The notes under the pieces: model-generated
Database searches by the model: none
What the model saw: the letters and a program-made list of their open reading frames with translations, nothing else
Told to the model about the DNA's origin: nothing
Position numbers and translations under genes: made by a program
DNA from: Lithodes maja
Taxonomy: Eukaryota > Arthropoda > Malacostraca > Decapoda > Lithodidae
Assembly: GCA_037953745.1 (NCBI GenBank)
Contig: JBAKBP010003208.1
Location: 94,146-158,145 of the forward strand
Reading direction: 5' to 3'
DNA length: 64,000 nt
In this document: piece by piece, positions 40,577 to 51,900 of the stretch
How the letters are laid out: each line of letters begins with the position of its first letter
Position numbering within the stretch: position 1 is the first letter of the stretch

Positions 40577-42470
40577 ATGTATGCTGTCACGGTAAAGTCG
40601 GTATCACACCAGCGCTTTTTCCCTCAACATTTATACTCAACACTGGTCTGGCGGCCACGAACGAACCGCCCCCATGCACCTCTGTCCCCAGTCAGTCGAC
40701 GCCCCTCCTGCCAACCAGCACCACCTTCATTCATATACTTCTTCACTCCATCCTTCCACCTCTCCTTCGGTGCACCTCTCCCTCTCTGTCCTTCCACCTC
40801 GCTCTCGTACACCCTCTTAGTCATTCTCTCGCTTTCCATACGTTCCAAATGGCCGAACCATCTCAAGTTGATGCTTTTCACACTTTCCAGCACATCTACC
40901 TCCACACCACACATCCTTCTTACTTCCTCATTTGTCTGTCTATTCATCCATGTAACTCCGCACGCACTTCTCAAGTTACTCATTTCCACCACTCTCACTC
41001 TTGGTCTGAGTCTCTTCCCGAACATCCATGCTTCGCTTCCGTAAGTTAGTTTCGGGATTACCACACTGTCATGCAAGGACTTCTTCACTTCCATACTGAC
41101 CACCCTATTTCTTGTTACTGCTTTCAACGTTCCGACAACCCTCTTCCCCTGTTGCACCCTCTCCCGCTCTTCTTCATCCATAGTCCCATCTTTACTCAAC
41201 ACACTGCCCAGATACTTAAAAGAGCTGACGATCTCCATAGCCTGACCTTTCAATTTCACCTCACACTCTGTGACTTCACCCCTTCCGAAGACCATAACGT
41301 TGCTCTTCCCCGCATTTACCTTCAAATTCCGTTTTTCACACACTGTTCCAAACTTATTTACCAGACCATGCAACTCCCATTCATTATCGCTCATCAGAAC
41401 TGTGTCATCCGCAAACAGCAGTATAGGCAGCTTCCACTCATATCCCTCCCTTTTCAGCGATACACCAACATCCACTGCTCTTCTTAGTATTTCTTTCATG
41501 ACTCCATCCATATTTACAGCAAACAACCACGGGGACATCACACACCCCTGTTTCAACCCGACATTCAGGTCAAAGAACTCGCTCACTTCATTCTCCACAC
41601 GTACTGCCGCCTTCGCACCCTCATACATGCTCTTCACTGCTTTCAGCAACTTGCCATCTACTCCGTATATTCGAAGTACTTTCCACATACCTTCTCTATC
41701 CACTCTGTCATAGGCCTTCTCCAAGTCCATAATGGCAACATACACCTTCTGTTGCTTCTCCAGATACTTCTCGACAACACAATTCAGGGTAAAAATCTGA
41801 TCTACACATCCTCTTCCCTTCCTAAAACCTCCCTGCTCGTCGCCTATCCAATTCTCCGTTCTCACTCTCACTCTCTAAAATCACTACCCTACTCTACACC
41901 TTCCCTACTACACTTAGAAGACAAATTACTCTGTGGTTACCACACACTCCTCCTTCTCCTTTGCCTTTATATAAGGGGACTATTATGCCAGTCTTCCAGT
42001 CATCGGGTGCCCTCCCCTTCTCCCATGTTAGTTTGCACATTTTCCATACCCATTCGATCACTATCTCACCACCATACCTCAACATTTCCCCACACACTCC
42101 ATCTGTTCCTAGTGCTTTCCTAAACTTCAGTCTTTTCATGGCTTCCCACACTTCTGACCTCCTGATCCCTACCTCCTCCTCCACCACTTCTCTTCTTCTC
42201 CCACCCATACCATATCCAACTATGTTTGCTGGCTGTTTATTCCTTACATTTAGCAACTAGTTGAAGTACTCCCTCCGTCTTACGACTCTCTCTCGCTTCT
42301 CGGCTAGCATTCTCCCATTCTTATCTTTCACACCCTTGACTTCTTTCCAGAACACTTTCTTACACTCCCTCCATTTTACACTCAGATTCCTTCCAAATTC
42401 CTCATCTACTCATCTCTTGCTTTCCTGCACTACTCTCTTTCTCTCCAAGTCTAATAATAGCCAGAATAAA
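40577..42470 (-). pseudogene. LINE fragment with RT and GRGAPKERW-type C terminus
   Basis: The 415-residue frame (41871-40624) begins within the RT: GGFRKGRGCVDQIF, MDLEKAYDRVDREGMW, GLKQGCVMSPWLF and a FADD catalytic box. It then runs to a conserved C-terminal part (LRWFGHLERM, GRGAPKERWKDGVKKY). Upstream RT and linker pieces are in other frames at 41894-42256 and up to about 42470. This is a long, fairly recent but broken copy. The C-terminal signature is shared by RTE-like and related clades, so the family is not settled. Confidence 0.75.
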
Positions 42471-42544
42471 TGGAGGAAACTGGCTTCGGCTACTGAAAGG
42501 CTTAAACAGTGGGAATTATTTGGAGGGACTGTTTTTATGTGGAG

Positions 42545-42793
42545 CAACCTTGGTGACCCTGGTCTCTGGGTCTTCTCCTGGGTGACCTAGATGGGTGTGA
42601 ATTTGTGTGTTGTCTGTGTTTGTTCGTTGTTTTATGTTGTGTGTTGTGTTTTCCCTGTTCTTGCTCTGTCTTGAGTCGGCCACCCCCAAGAAAATAAAAA
42701 TAAATAATACAATAGAATAAAATAGAAAATACAAATACAAATAGGAAAAGTGGGGTTTGGGCCTCAGCATATAGATAGATAGATAGATAGATT
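42545..42793 (+). mobile_element. SINE-like retroposon with (GATA)n tail, copy 2
   Basis: Shares GGTCTTCTCCTGGGTGACCT, TCTTGAGTCGGCCACCCCCA and GGGCCTCAGCATATAGATAG with the copy at 17643-17851. It carries an extra AT-rich segment (about 42690-42740). The head hairpin is not preserved here. Confidence 0.65.
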
Positions 42794-42885
42794 TTATGTA
42801 TTTAGCCCTCACAGTATTCGAGGAACGTGTCTTCTTTTATATTAGCTATCATTAGAGGATTTGTGGAAGTCAGAGGGTTAATTAA

Positions 42886-43246
42886 GGGGAGATGGTTCAC
42901 TTTTTGGGCGATTTTTGCATGTATTCATTATGTTTCTAGTTTCCTCCCTAGATCTCCATCACATTTAAAAAAAAAAAAAATTAGATCCCACTTCTAGATT
43001 AATTTGTACATTTTTCGGTAGAAAAATGTCTTGGCCGAAGGCCGGTTCTTCCAACATTACAGGCTCACTATCGTTCGCCAGGGAAAAAATCGACACCTAA
43101 ATAGCACGAAAGGTCTAAATATTGACAAAGAAATGGGGCGAAAGGTACTAAAATCGACTAACTAATGGCACAAACATCTTAATATCTGAAAACTAATGGG
43201 GCTAAACATGAGGGAGAAAGTGGTCCAGAAAACCGGCCCACCCCCC
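42886..43246. mobile_element. 361-bp TTAA MITE, GGGGAG family
   Basis: TTAA at 42882-42885 and 43247-43250. The interior is homologous throughout to the next MITE (shared CCGAAGGCCGGTTC and CAGGCTCACTATCG). The terminal repeat here is eroded. Confidence 0.75.
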
Positions 43247-43250
43247 TTAA

Positions 43251-43357
43251 GAAACATTTTACACCGTTGTTTCCTATAGATCCTTTCGAAGCTACATAAA
43301 ATTCTCCTAAACTAGCCAGACTATAATGAAGACACGCATCGTCGTTTCTTGACGGGG
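43251..43357. other. spacer between two MITEs
   Basis: About 107 bp, with TTCGAAGCTACATAAAATTC, whose reverse complement resembles the interior of the 34823-35049 MITE. It may be a remnant of a larger element. Confidence 0.35.
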
Positions 43358-43361
43358 TTAA

Positions 43362-43723
43362 GGGGAGGCAGACCGTTTGTTTGGTCTATTAATTCAGTTA
43401 TTCATATATTTTTAAAGTTTCCTCCCTAGACCTCCATCAAACTTAGAAAAACACCCCCTAGACCCCCCTTCAAGATAAATGTGTACATTTTTCGGTAGAA
43501 AATGTCACGGCCGAAGGCCGGTTCCTCTTAAATTTGCAGGCTCACTATCGCTCGCCAGGAATGAATTGACACCAAAATGGCACGAAAGGTCTTAAAATTG
43601 ACAACGAAATTGAGCGAAAGGTGTTAAAATCGCCAATTTAATGGGCCGAACGTCTTATAAATTCAAAACTAATGGGGCTAAACATTAGGGAGAAGGGGGT
43701 CCAGAAATATGGTCTGCCTCCCC
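43362..43723. mobile_element. 362-bp TTAA MITE with 13-bp perfect inverted ends
   Basis: TTAA at 43358-43361 and 43724-43727. The ends GGGGAGGCAGACC and GGTCTGCCTCCCC are exact inverted repeats. It lies head to tail with the previous copy. DIRS copy 2 starts 15 bp downstream. Confidence 0.85.
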
Positions 43724-43737
43724 TTAAGCTAATCTCA

Positions 43738-44040
43738 CAATTTGTTAGTAGTCTTGGCAAATCCAACGTCAAGGCTATTAACCTAATTGCAATGACGACT
43801 TGTCTATTTTGACTGCTATGTCGTCATTCCAACCGCGGTTAAAAAGAAAACGTCTAGAGTCTACTCCTTATCTTGCTCTAGGAGACGTTGTACATTAACC
43901 AAAACTACCACCGAAGGTGAAAAAAGCATAGAAGAGAAGAAAAAGGGGTTTACCTTAGTTACCGCTCAAGGCCCATACCGTGTTCCGTCATGCGCCGATC
44001 CCTGTCGAACGTGCGCATAAGCGACCCTCTCTTGTTATCA
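43738..44040. repeat. left inverted terminal repeat of DIRS copy 2
   Basis: Almost identical to 19714-20014 and inverted relative to 60912-61200. Confidence 0.85.
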
Positions 44041-45488
44041 TTTTTTCACGCGTCGCCATTGTTGAAGTCCGCTTTTGTTGTGCTCCTTCAATTCACCCTG
44101 TTTTAGGTTCGTTTCGGCTTTTCTGGCCTTCTTTTTGCTAGACAGATGTTACGTGATCTAGGACACACCTAAATGGGCTCCTCAGTGTGTTTAATGGAGA
44201 CGCGTGTGGAAATAGCTACCGAAGGTACGGGGGCGCTTGGCGTTCCCCGTCTATATGTTTTCATTCTTTCTCTTTTCATATTCTTTTTTCCTGTTAGTCT
44301 GGGCATAGTTTAGCTTTTAGCTTCAATTAGCCTAGCTTGTTTATCATTCAGGAATTGCTATGCCCTTATGAGTTCTCATTTTTTCATAGCCTAGGTGTAC
44401 AGTTGGTTCACATTCTGAGATTTCGTGGTGGCGGTGCTGTTTGTAGTGTTTGTGTCAGCCGCATAACTAGCGTTATTCCCGAGTCCCCCCTTTCGAGCCT
44501 TCACTGTGTCTCAAGGGCCTGGGCGCTTAGTGGTTCGTGATACCCAGAGGTACCCCACGGGGGCCTCTCCCTCACTCCACAGGGTTTTTCGCCCCTGACA
44601 CATTCTCTACTCGCGGCTAGGCCACCCTTTTTCTCACCAGTTTCATTACTGGTTTTTTGTGTTCCCTTCCTGTTTTCACCTCCATCCTTTCATAACTTTT
44701 GCCCGATTGGGGTACCCCACGGGGGCCCCTGTTGTGCCAAACCACCCAACCTGCCACTTCTCCTCATGGGCTTTGCTCTATCTCTGTGGGTTGGGTGGTT
44801 CCCAGGGGATGTGCCTCCTCTCCCCTGGTGTGCCTTCCTTGCCTCTCCCTTGACCGGTCGAGTCAGGATATTATCAAGGAAGACACTGCTCAGCTTGATG
44901 GTCACGGTCATCGTCGCTTGGAGTTCATAAGGAGTTGACGCTTGTTTGCGGGCCTTTTTTGGTTTTCCTAGACGCCCCTCTCGCTTGTTCGGCACCGGGC
45001 CCTCTTGGCCGTTCCCGCAAATTTGCGGAGTGCTCGATTCGGCCCTCTGGGTCGTTTCGGCTCCCCGCAAATTTGCGGAGATCGCTGGGGGGTCGCGTGG
45101 CGAAGTGGGAGGTTTGTGTCGGTACGGATCTACCTCCTTTGGCCCGCAAATTTGCGGTTATAGTTGGCTTTCACTGTTGACCCTCTTTTGTGTCATATTG
45201 TTGCCTGTTACTATATTGGTGTCTACACTTTATGGTGTTTGGGCCCTGCATGTGAGGTGTTGAGTGGTGTTTAACACTTTCTCCATCTTTGCAGGTTCAG
45301 CTTGTGCTCTTAAGCATCGCCCGCCCTCATCGCCTCCTTCAGTGTTCCCGGTTTCGAGTGAGTACGCCTTCCAGTTTGCATGTGTCTTCTTGTTTACCCA
45401 TGCTCATTCCCTGGTTTTTAATGGACATTCTCTTCGCTGACTCCGTCACCGTGCTGCTTATGCTGTGTGTTCTTCCATTGCAGGTGTG
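44041..45488 (+). promoter_or_regulatory. DIRS copy 2 leader with three dyads and intron-like signals
   Basis: CCGCAAATTTGCGG occurs at 45015-45028, 45065-45078 and 45144-45157, at almost the same spacing as in copy 1. Acceptor-like sequences TCTTTGCAG (near 45294) and TTCCATTGCAG (ending at 45483) precede the ORF1 ATG, and a donor-like GAGTGAGTA lies near 45358. The leader may therefore be spliced. No credible ORF is present. Confidence 0.6.
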
Positions 45489-46653
45489 ATGCCTTGCTTT
45501 CGCCAGGGCTGTGGCTCCCCATGTTTGGAGTGCCACCGGTCCTGCCTGCGCCACTCCCAATGTGTGTCCTCTACGGCCTACCTCCCTGCGCTGTGTGGCC
45601 CGTGCATGGACTTGGTGGATGTTGTGGACCTTTGCCCTGGTTCCTCTGACGCGGCGGCGGCCTCGGCATCCCTTCAGTCCGTGTGGGCGGTGGTCTCCCA
45701 CCACATTCGATCTGTGGGCCATCGCTCCCCGGCTTTTGTGGATGACCGGATCCGTGTGGCCCTGGGCATCCCTGACCCGTCTGGGGGCCGTTTCCCTGGC
45801 CCTCTTCCTGCTCGGGCCCGTCTGCCTGGGTCCCGTGGTCGGTCGCCGCATCGTCGGGATGATCCTCAGCTCCGTCCACGCTCTCGCTCTCCTCGTCGTC
45901 CGTCCTCTACTGCCCCTCCTCGTCCTCCTGCTGGCCTTGACTCCGGCCGTCGCCCTCGTCATGGTTCTCGCCCTGAGGCCAGGGTTAGCATCTCTGCCCC
46001 TGTACGCCCTCCCCTGGCCTCTCCGGATCGGGGCTCTACTACTTTCCGCCCGCTTCCCCTGCACATGAGGCGTCCTCCTCCTGTGTCCTCCACGCGGGCG
46101 GAAGTCCATAATGTAGCTGGCCCTCTGCTCCCTCCTCCTACTCTGTCCAGGGGGGAGCGCCAGGTTGTCGTTGCTTCTTCTCCTACTTCTCCTGCTTCTG
46201 TGCCTCTTCTTCCTTCGCGGTCTCGTCCCAAGGTGGTGGTTCCTCCCTCCTCCTCCTCGGTGTCGGGCCGCCCTGTTCTCTCAGCCCCGGGGATCCTTGC
46301 TCTGTTTCCCCCCGCGGCTCCTTCTGACCTCCTTTCACCCGGCCAGCCTTCCCACTCCCGTCATCCTACTCCTCTTCCTTCTTCGATACCTGACCTTCGA
46401 CTTCCGGCTCCCCGAGTGGGTACCCCGCCGCTTGACTCGGTAGAGTATAGCGAGGTTTCGGGGTCCCCTTTCTCAGGGGCTGACGTGTCGCTGGAAGAGG
46501 GGGAGGATGATGTTTCCCCCTCGGGCGTTAGTGAGCGGGGGCGAGACCCTCTGGGACGCCACGGCAGTCGTCGCTCGCCTTCTTTGGGCCGCGACGCTGC
46601 TGTTTCGTGTCATGGGTCTCGCTCTCGCTCACGCTCGCCCCTGCGGGACGAAC
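45489..46653 (+). pseudogene. DIRS ORF1 (gag-like), first part, cut by the Gypsy insertion
   Basis: The ATG at 45489 follows an acceptor-like TTGCAG. The protein opens with a Cys-rich stretch of about eight cysteines within 40 residues, ending CGPC, which may bind zinc. A long Pro/Ser/Arg-rich low-complexity region with basic clusters follows. The stop comes from the first bases of the Gypsy LTR. The frame resumes unbroken at 55754 once the insert and one GAAC are discounted, giving a protein of about 950 residues. I take it as the structural (gag-like) protein by position; no domain is recognised. Confidence 0.65.
46650..46653. repeat. GAAC target-site duplication, left copy
   Basis: Matches 55750-55753. 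The DIRS ORF1 frame is continuous across the site with one GAAC. Confidence 0.85.
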
Positions 46654-47248
46654 TATAATATGTTAAGTATATAGGGGATTATAGGTAATAACACAACACA
46701 TTAATTATTGGATAAGTGATAATAAGTATAAACGTACAGGTATATAAGTACAGATATATGATAAGGCTTGTAATAAAAGCCTGAGGAGCAAGGTGATATA
46801 TGACTTGTGTGGTCTAATATATCTAGGGGATATAGGAGCTTGGCTATAGAGGATGAGTCTGAGTCTAGAGTCTAGAGGGAGTAAAGAGCTCTGACTCTCT
46901 CTGGCTGAGGTCTGTTGAAGTCTAACTGAAGATGCCTGAGTAAGAAGGCATCGACTGGGTTCAAGGATGCTGAAGCAACACAGCATCAACTCAGCATTCT
47001 GGTATGACGTAGGACCGGATAAATACGTTATACAGTTTACATTTACAGAGGAAATGGGTGTTGATTTAAGTGGAAGTATCAATATATATATTATATGTTA
47101 AAGAGATAGATAAAGTTATAGGGAGTTCAATAAATGAAGAATGTTTAATAAGAATGTTAAGAGTTTAGAAGTTACAGGGATAAAGGCATAAAAGCAGTGA
47201 GATATATGTATAGCAATATATATGCAGGGCTTATAATGTCATACTACA
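46654..47248 (-). repeat. 3' LTR of the Gypsy element (595 bp)
   Basis: On the minus strand it begins TGTAGTATGAC and ends ACATATTATA. No clear purine tract precedes it; the adjacent minus-strand sequence is pyrimidine-rich, which is unusual. Confidence 0.85.
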
Positions 47249-47599
47249 TTCGCCGGGGGGTAAAAGAATTGATCTCACCATGATCAACAATAGTAAAAAA
47301 AAAAAAAGACTAGTCTGTTGACACATCACACCGTATCAAAATTGTCCATTAGACCTAGATCAAGGGTGTGAGCTACCAACAAATTAGAATAAAGGTTTAT
47401 GTTAAATAATATAAATATATAGTTGAGTATAAGGAGAAAATTACAACTGCTATATATAACACATGGCAGGTGTAAACTTATATAGTAATACAATGTAACA
47501 TCTGACAGTGGAAAGAAATAATACCCTAAGCTGTTCCACTGACGATATAAATATATATACATATAAAGAAATATATTAACACAAAAATAAAGAAAGAAC
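47249..47599 (-). other. Gypsy untranslated region between env and 3' LTR
   Basis: AT-rich sequence with no ORF of note. The polypurine tract should lie here but is not obvious. Confidence 0.5.
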
Positions 47600-48603
47600 T
47601 TAAAGTGCTCTATTCCTCGCGTAGGCTTCAAGAGCAGCAATGCGAAGATTCAGGCGAGAAAGAGCAAACCAAGAGACACCTAGGATGATGATGATAATGA
47701 GCATAGGAGTACATGTGGACATCAATATATCCATATAAAAGTTCAATTTGGTCAAGCGGGAACACTGGTAAGAGGCGGAAATCATTGCCGGCCTGAGTGA
47801 TGATTTTCCTCAGACTACTCAAGGGGAGAAGATCTGAGCTCACTATACCGTGTTCAGCATCGTTGAGGGCGTTTAAGAGTCTACTAAAGTCTGACTCTAA
47901 TTTCATAGAGATAAAATAAATGTTGTCAAGTTGGGTAGAGATTTCTAGAATGTTTTCAAGAAATGAGGTAATATCAGAGAGTTCATTAATGGTAGATTCC
48001 GCTTCACTCATGAGAGATTGTAAGTCGTTAACATGAGTAGAGATTTCATTAATAGTGTCTATTTGGATCTCCACCAACTTTCCTTGGCTTCTGAGAGTAT
48101 TTTCTACTTCACCGATTTTATCAGCGATGGCGTTCACTTGGTCTTCAGTAGCTGTCCCGAAGAGAGAAGACAACAGGTAACCTCCTGCATCAATAAGTCC
48201 TCTCCTGTTTCTAAGTCTAGCTCGTTTGGATTCTGACCTTGGTTTGACCGGAATTTTTAGAGGCTATTTGAATGAATAAGTAATCTAAGGTGTTTTTCAC
48301 CACATTAGTTCTCCAAAGTAACTGAGTTAGAGTTGCGTAGAGATTGCTATGTTTGATGTTTGAGTGATTCAGAAACACTGTCAAAATAGAATCTGAACTT
48401 CTTAAGGCATTGATAGCTTTCGCCAAGGTCGGGGCCATAACACTCAGGTCGACGTTGGTGAATTTTACTGCCATAACATCCGAGACCAAGGTCATCCTAC
48501 CTGTAGGACTAACTACCGCGCCATTCGAATGGATGGCAAAGGTGCCCATCAGGTGGACAATCAAGACGATCAAAAGAATCGGCCCACACCTTCCCTTGGT
48601 CAT
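47600..48603 (-). pseudogene. env-like gene (errantivirus/F-like), frameshifted
   Basis: Three minus-strand frames together cover about 330 codons. The first (48603-48217) begins with ATG and a hydrophobic signal-peptide-like stretch and contains one N-x-S-type glycosylation site. The second (about 48240-47628) carries a furin-like R-x-R-R site (48201-48212) followed by a Gly-rich hydrophobic segment like a fusion peptide. After that comes a heptad-like helical region. The third (47785-47600) holds a transmembrane segment (about 47720-47660) and a short basic tail. One frame change lies just before the cleavage site and one before the membrane anchor, so no intact envelope protein is encoded. 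The part after the cleavage site is short compared with F-like proteins. Confidence 0.65.
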
Positions 48604-48981
48604 CCTGGGGGTTTAAAAGGAGTATAAAAATAACAGTAAATATTATAGAGGAGTAAAACAAAAATAACTTGGGAGTGTAAATAATATTTGGAGTAGAGAT
48701 TTAAAGGAGTAAAATTTGAGTAAAAATTTAGATAAATGTGAACGCTATGAATAATGCGGACACAAGGAGTAATGTGAACACAGGGAGTAAAGTGAACACA
48801 AGGAGCAATGCGAACGCTTTTAGATAATGCGAACGCTGGGAGTAGCCACATCTAAACATGAAATATGAGATATCTATGCAAAAATAAATAATGGACAACA
48901 ATTTGGCCAAGAGTACACTAAATATATTCACAAGATAAATACATAGTTAAATAGATATACAGTATAGGCAAACTTAGTGTA
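48604..48981 (-). other. pol-env intergenic segment with short imperfect repeats
   Basis: About 380 bp. Near 48765-48845 the motif GAACAC-AAGGAGTAA or GAACGC recurs about five times at 15-24 bp spacing (plus-strand reading). It may contain the splice acceptor expected for env expression; none stands out. Confidence 0.45.
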
Positions 48982-51900
48982 TTATGAGTAGAAGATATAA
49001 GGTTTAATATTATTCTGAAACAGAAGTTGAGTTATAGAAGTATAATCCACTAGAACATTGTTTACACTCCTAGTTCTAAGATTATAATCATGGGTCGGGG
49101 CTTGTAGGATTTCATCAGGGGATTGGTTGATGGGTATGATATCTTTGTCCATATTTTCTTGGACACAGTTTAAGTTTCTGTGCACTAATTTGAGGTGGTT
49201 AATGCTACTCCTGGATTCTTTACCTTTCTCCAGATGTCTAATGACTGCAATGTTGTGGCGAATACTGATCACACGATAGGGGCCTTCGAACAGAGGGTCT
49301 AGTTTATCAGCCCTGTCGTGAATTCTTGAGAACACAATGTCTCCAGGTTTCAGTTTTTGTTGTTTATTAGATTTGTGATTGCTTTTTATCATTTGTTCTT
49401 TGGTTAAGGTTAGTTTATTCATGACTTGTTTATGAATTCTTTTAAAGGTGTTTATATGATGAGTTATGAAATCCTGAGTATATATGGGTTTAATCTGTTC
49501 ATTGAGCATGTGGGGTAGGTGTTTGTCTTCTCCAAAGACGATGAAATGAGGGGATTCACCTGTGGAGATATTAGGCAGAGAATTCATAGTGCATTCCACG
49601 AAGGGGATAAATTCGTCCCAAATTTCATGATCCCTGTCAAGACAAATGTTTTTCAATTCATGGAGTATTTTACGGTTAGCTCTCTCAACTAGGCCGTTAC
49701 TCTGTGGTGAGTAAGGGGCAACCCTGATGTGCTCTATCCCGTACTCATCACACATCTTAGACATAGTCTCGTTCACAAACTCCCCGCCATTATCTGAAAG
49801 AATAAATTTAGGTGAGGGGTATTTGCAAATCACGTTATTTACAAGAGTTTTAACGATAGTATTGGCTTCCTTATCAGGTATGGGAGAGAGAATGGAGTAC
49901 CTAGAGAAATGATCCGAGGCTACGAGAAGATAATTCATACCACTGTTAGTCTTAACAATTTTCAAAAGGTCTATGGCAATCAACTGGAAAGGTTTCTCTG
50001 GGACAGGATAAGTTTTGATATTAGCTTGGGGTGTAAGCTTAGGGTTAATTCTGGCACAGTTCTCGCAAGCGTCTATGTGATTATCTATGTCAGATTTCAT
50101 GGACTTCCAGTAGAATTGTTTTTGAGCAATGAGCATAGCCCTTTCTTTGCCAGGATGACCGACAAATTTAGAACCATGAAGATGAGGGAGTATTTCTTCT
50201 ACTTTATTGTTAGGTACAACTAACTGCAGAATGTTCCTTTCAAGTTGATGTTTGCCTTTGATGAGTTGATTACGAAATAGCGTGTTATCAATTAGAGTGT
50301 AATCTTCTAGGTGTTGGTTGGTTTCATTATTCTCTAGAGCAAGAATGATCTCACACAACTTGGGATCACCTCTCTGAGCTGTGGACATGTCTTCATTAGC
50401 TAAAGTCATCGTGTTTAAATGTGCACAAAGTACCGGATTACGAGAGAGAGCATCCGCTACAACATTTTTGTGACCTTTAATGTAGAGTATCCTAGGGTTG
50501 AAACTTTGTAATATGTACTTCCACCTTGCGCGTCTCCCAGACATATTACTGTTGTCAAACAGATCAACTAGAGGCTTGTGATCCGTCCACACTTCAATGT
50601 CATAGTTAAGGATTTTGTCTTTGAATGTCTGTAGAGCCCAGATAAGACCGGCTCCTTCAATGTCGGTGACACAGTAATTTTTCTCGGCAGGTTTAAGAGT
50701 CCTGCTGGCAAAGGCTAAAGGTTGAAATTTATCGCGGCTGTCTTTTTGCATTAAACAAGCTCCAATACCGCTATAGGACGCGTCGGTGTGGATAATAAAA
50801 GGTTGAGTATAGTCGGGGTAAGACAGGCAAGGAGGATTACACAGGTGATGCTTCAACTCGTCAAATGATGTTTGTTCGGATTCTTTCCAATCAAATTCAG
50901 CGTCCTTTTTTAACAGTTTGAAAAGGGGACTGGCTTTTTCCGAAAATTTGGAGATGAAACTACGGTAGTACCCGGCTAGGCCAAGGAATTGGCGGAGTTG
51001 TGTCACATTTTCAGGTTGGGGAAATTCATGTATAGCTTTAGTGATATCGGTCTTTGTTCTGATGCCATCTGCTGAAAGTTCGTGACCGAGAAATTCAACA
51101 CTACGTTTTAAGAATTTACACTTTTTTAATTTTACCTTTAAACCTGCATCCTTTAGTTTTTGAAAGATCTGTCTTAGGCTTTCAAGGTGAGATTCGATAT
51201 CAGGCGACATTATAATGATGTCATCTATGTAGATTTGGATATCTTTGCCCAAATGGCCTGCAAGAATGTGACACATGAGCCGTTGGAAAAAGGCTGGACT
51301 AGTTTTTAACCCTTGAGGGAGTCTATTGAACTCGTAAGTACCACTGGGAGTGCTGAAAGCTGTGTACTTACGGGAATCATCGTCCAACTTTATCTGATGA
51401 AAACCACTACCTAAATCAATGGTAGAGAAGATTTTGTTTTTAGAGTTCAAATTACTCATAACTTCATTGATGGAGGGCATATAAAATTTCTCCTCAATGA
51501 TAGCGTCATTTAACTTCCTGAAGTCCACCACTAATCTCCACTCGTTGGGGTTCCGCTTAGGTACTAGGAATATAGGGCTCCTCCAACGACTGGATGAGGG
51601 AGAGACTACTTGTTGGTCTAACATAGCCTTGACTTGAGATTCTACCTGTTCTCTCTGAGCATGAGCTAACCTATAAGAAGGACAGTATATGGGGTTAGTC
51701 TCCGAGTTGCGTAATATGATCTTGTGTTGAAGCACATCACAAAACCCAAGATCTTCATTATGTAACATAACTGCCTCTTTATACGTGCACAACAAACTCA
51801 CAAGATTCTCAGTGTAGTCCTCAAAATCAAGATCATTAATTAGAGATTTTATTTGTGACCTAGTCTCTGATTCATCCTTGCTAATAGCTGCGTTAATGAC

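Noticed and set aside
46705..47082. A 125-codon minus-strand ORF, repeated identically at 55206-55583
   Set aside because: It lies inside both LTRs and has no recognisable domain; the identity simply reflects identical LTRs.
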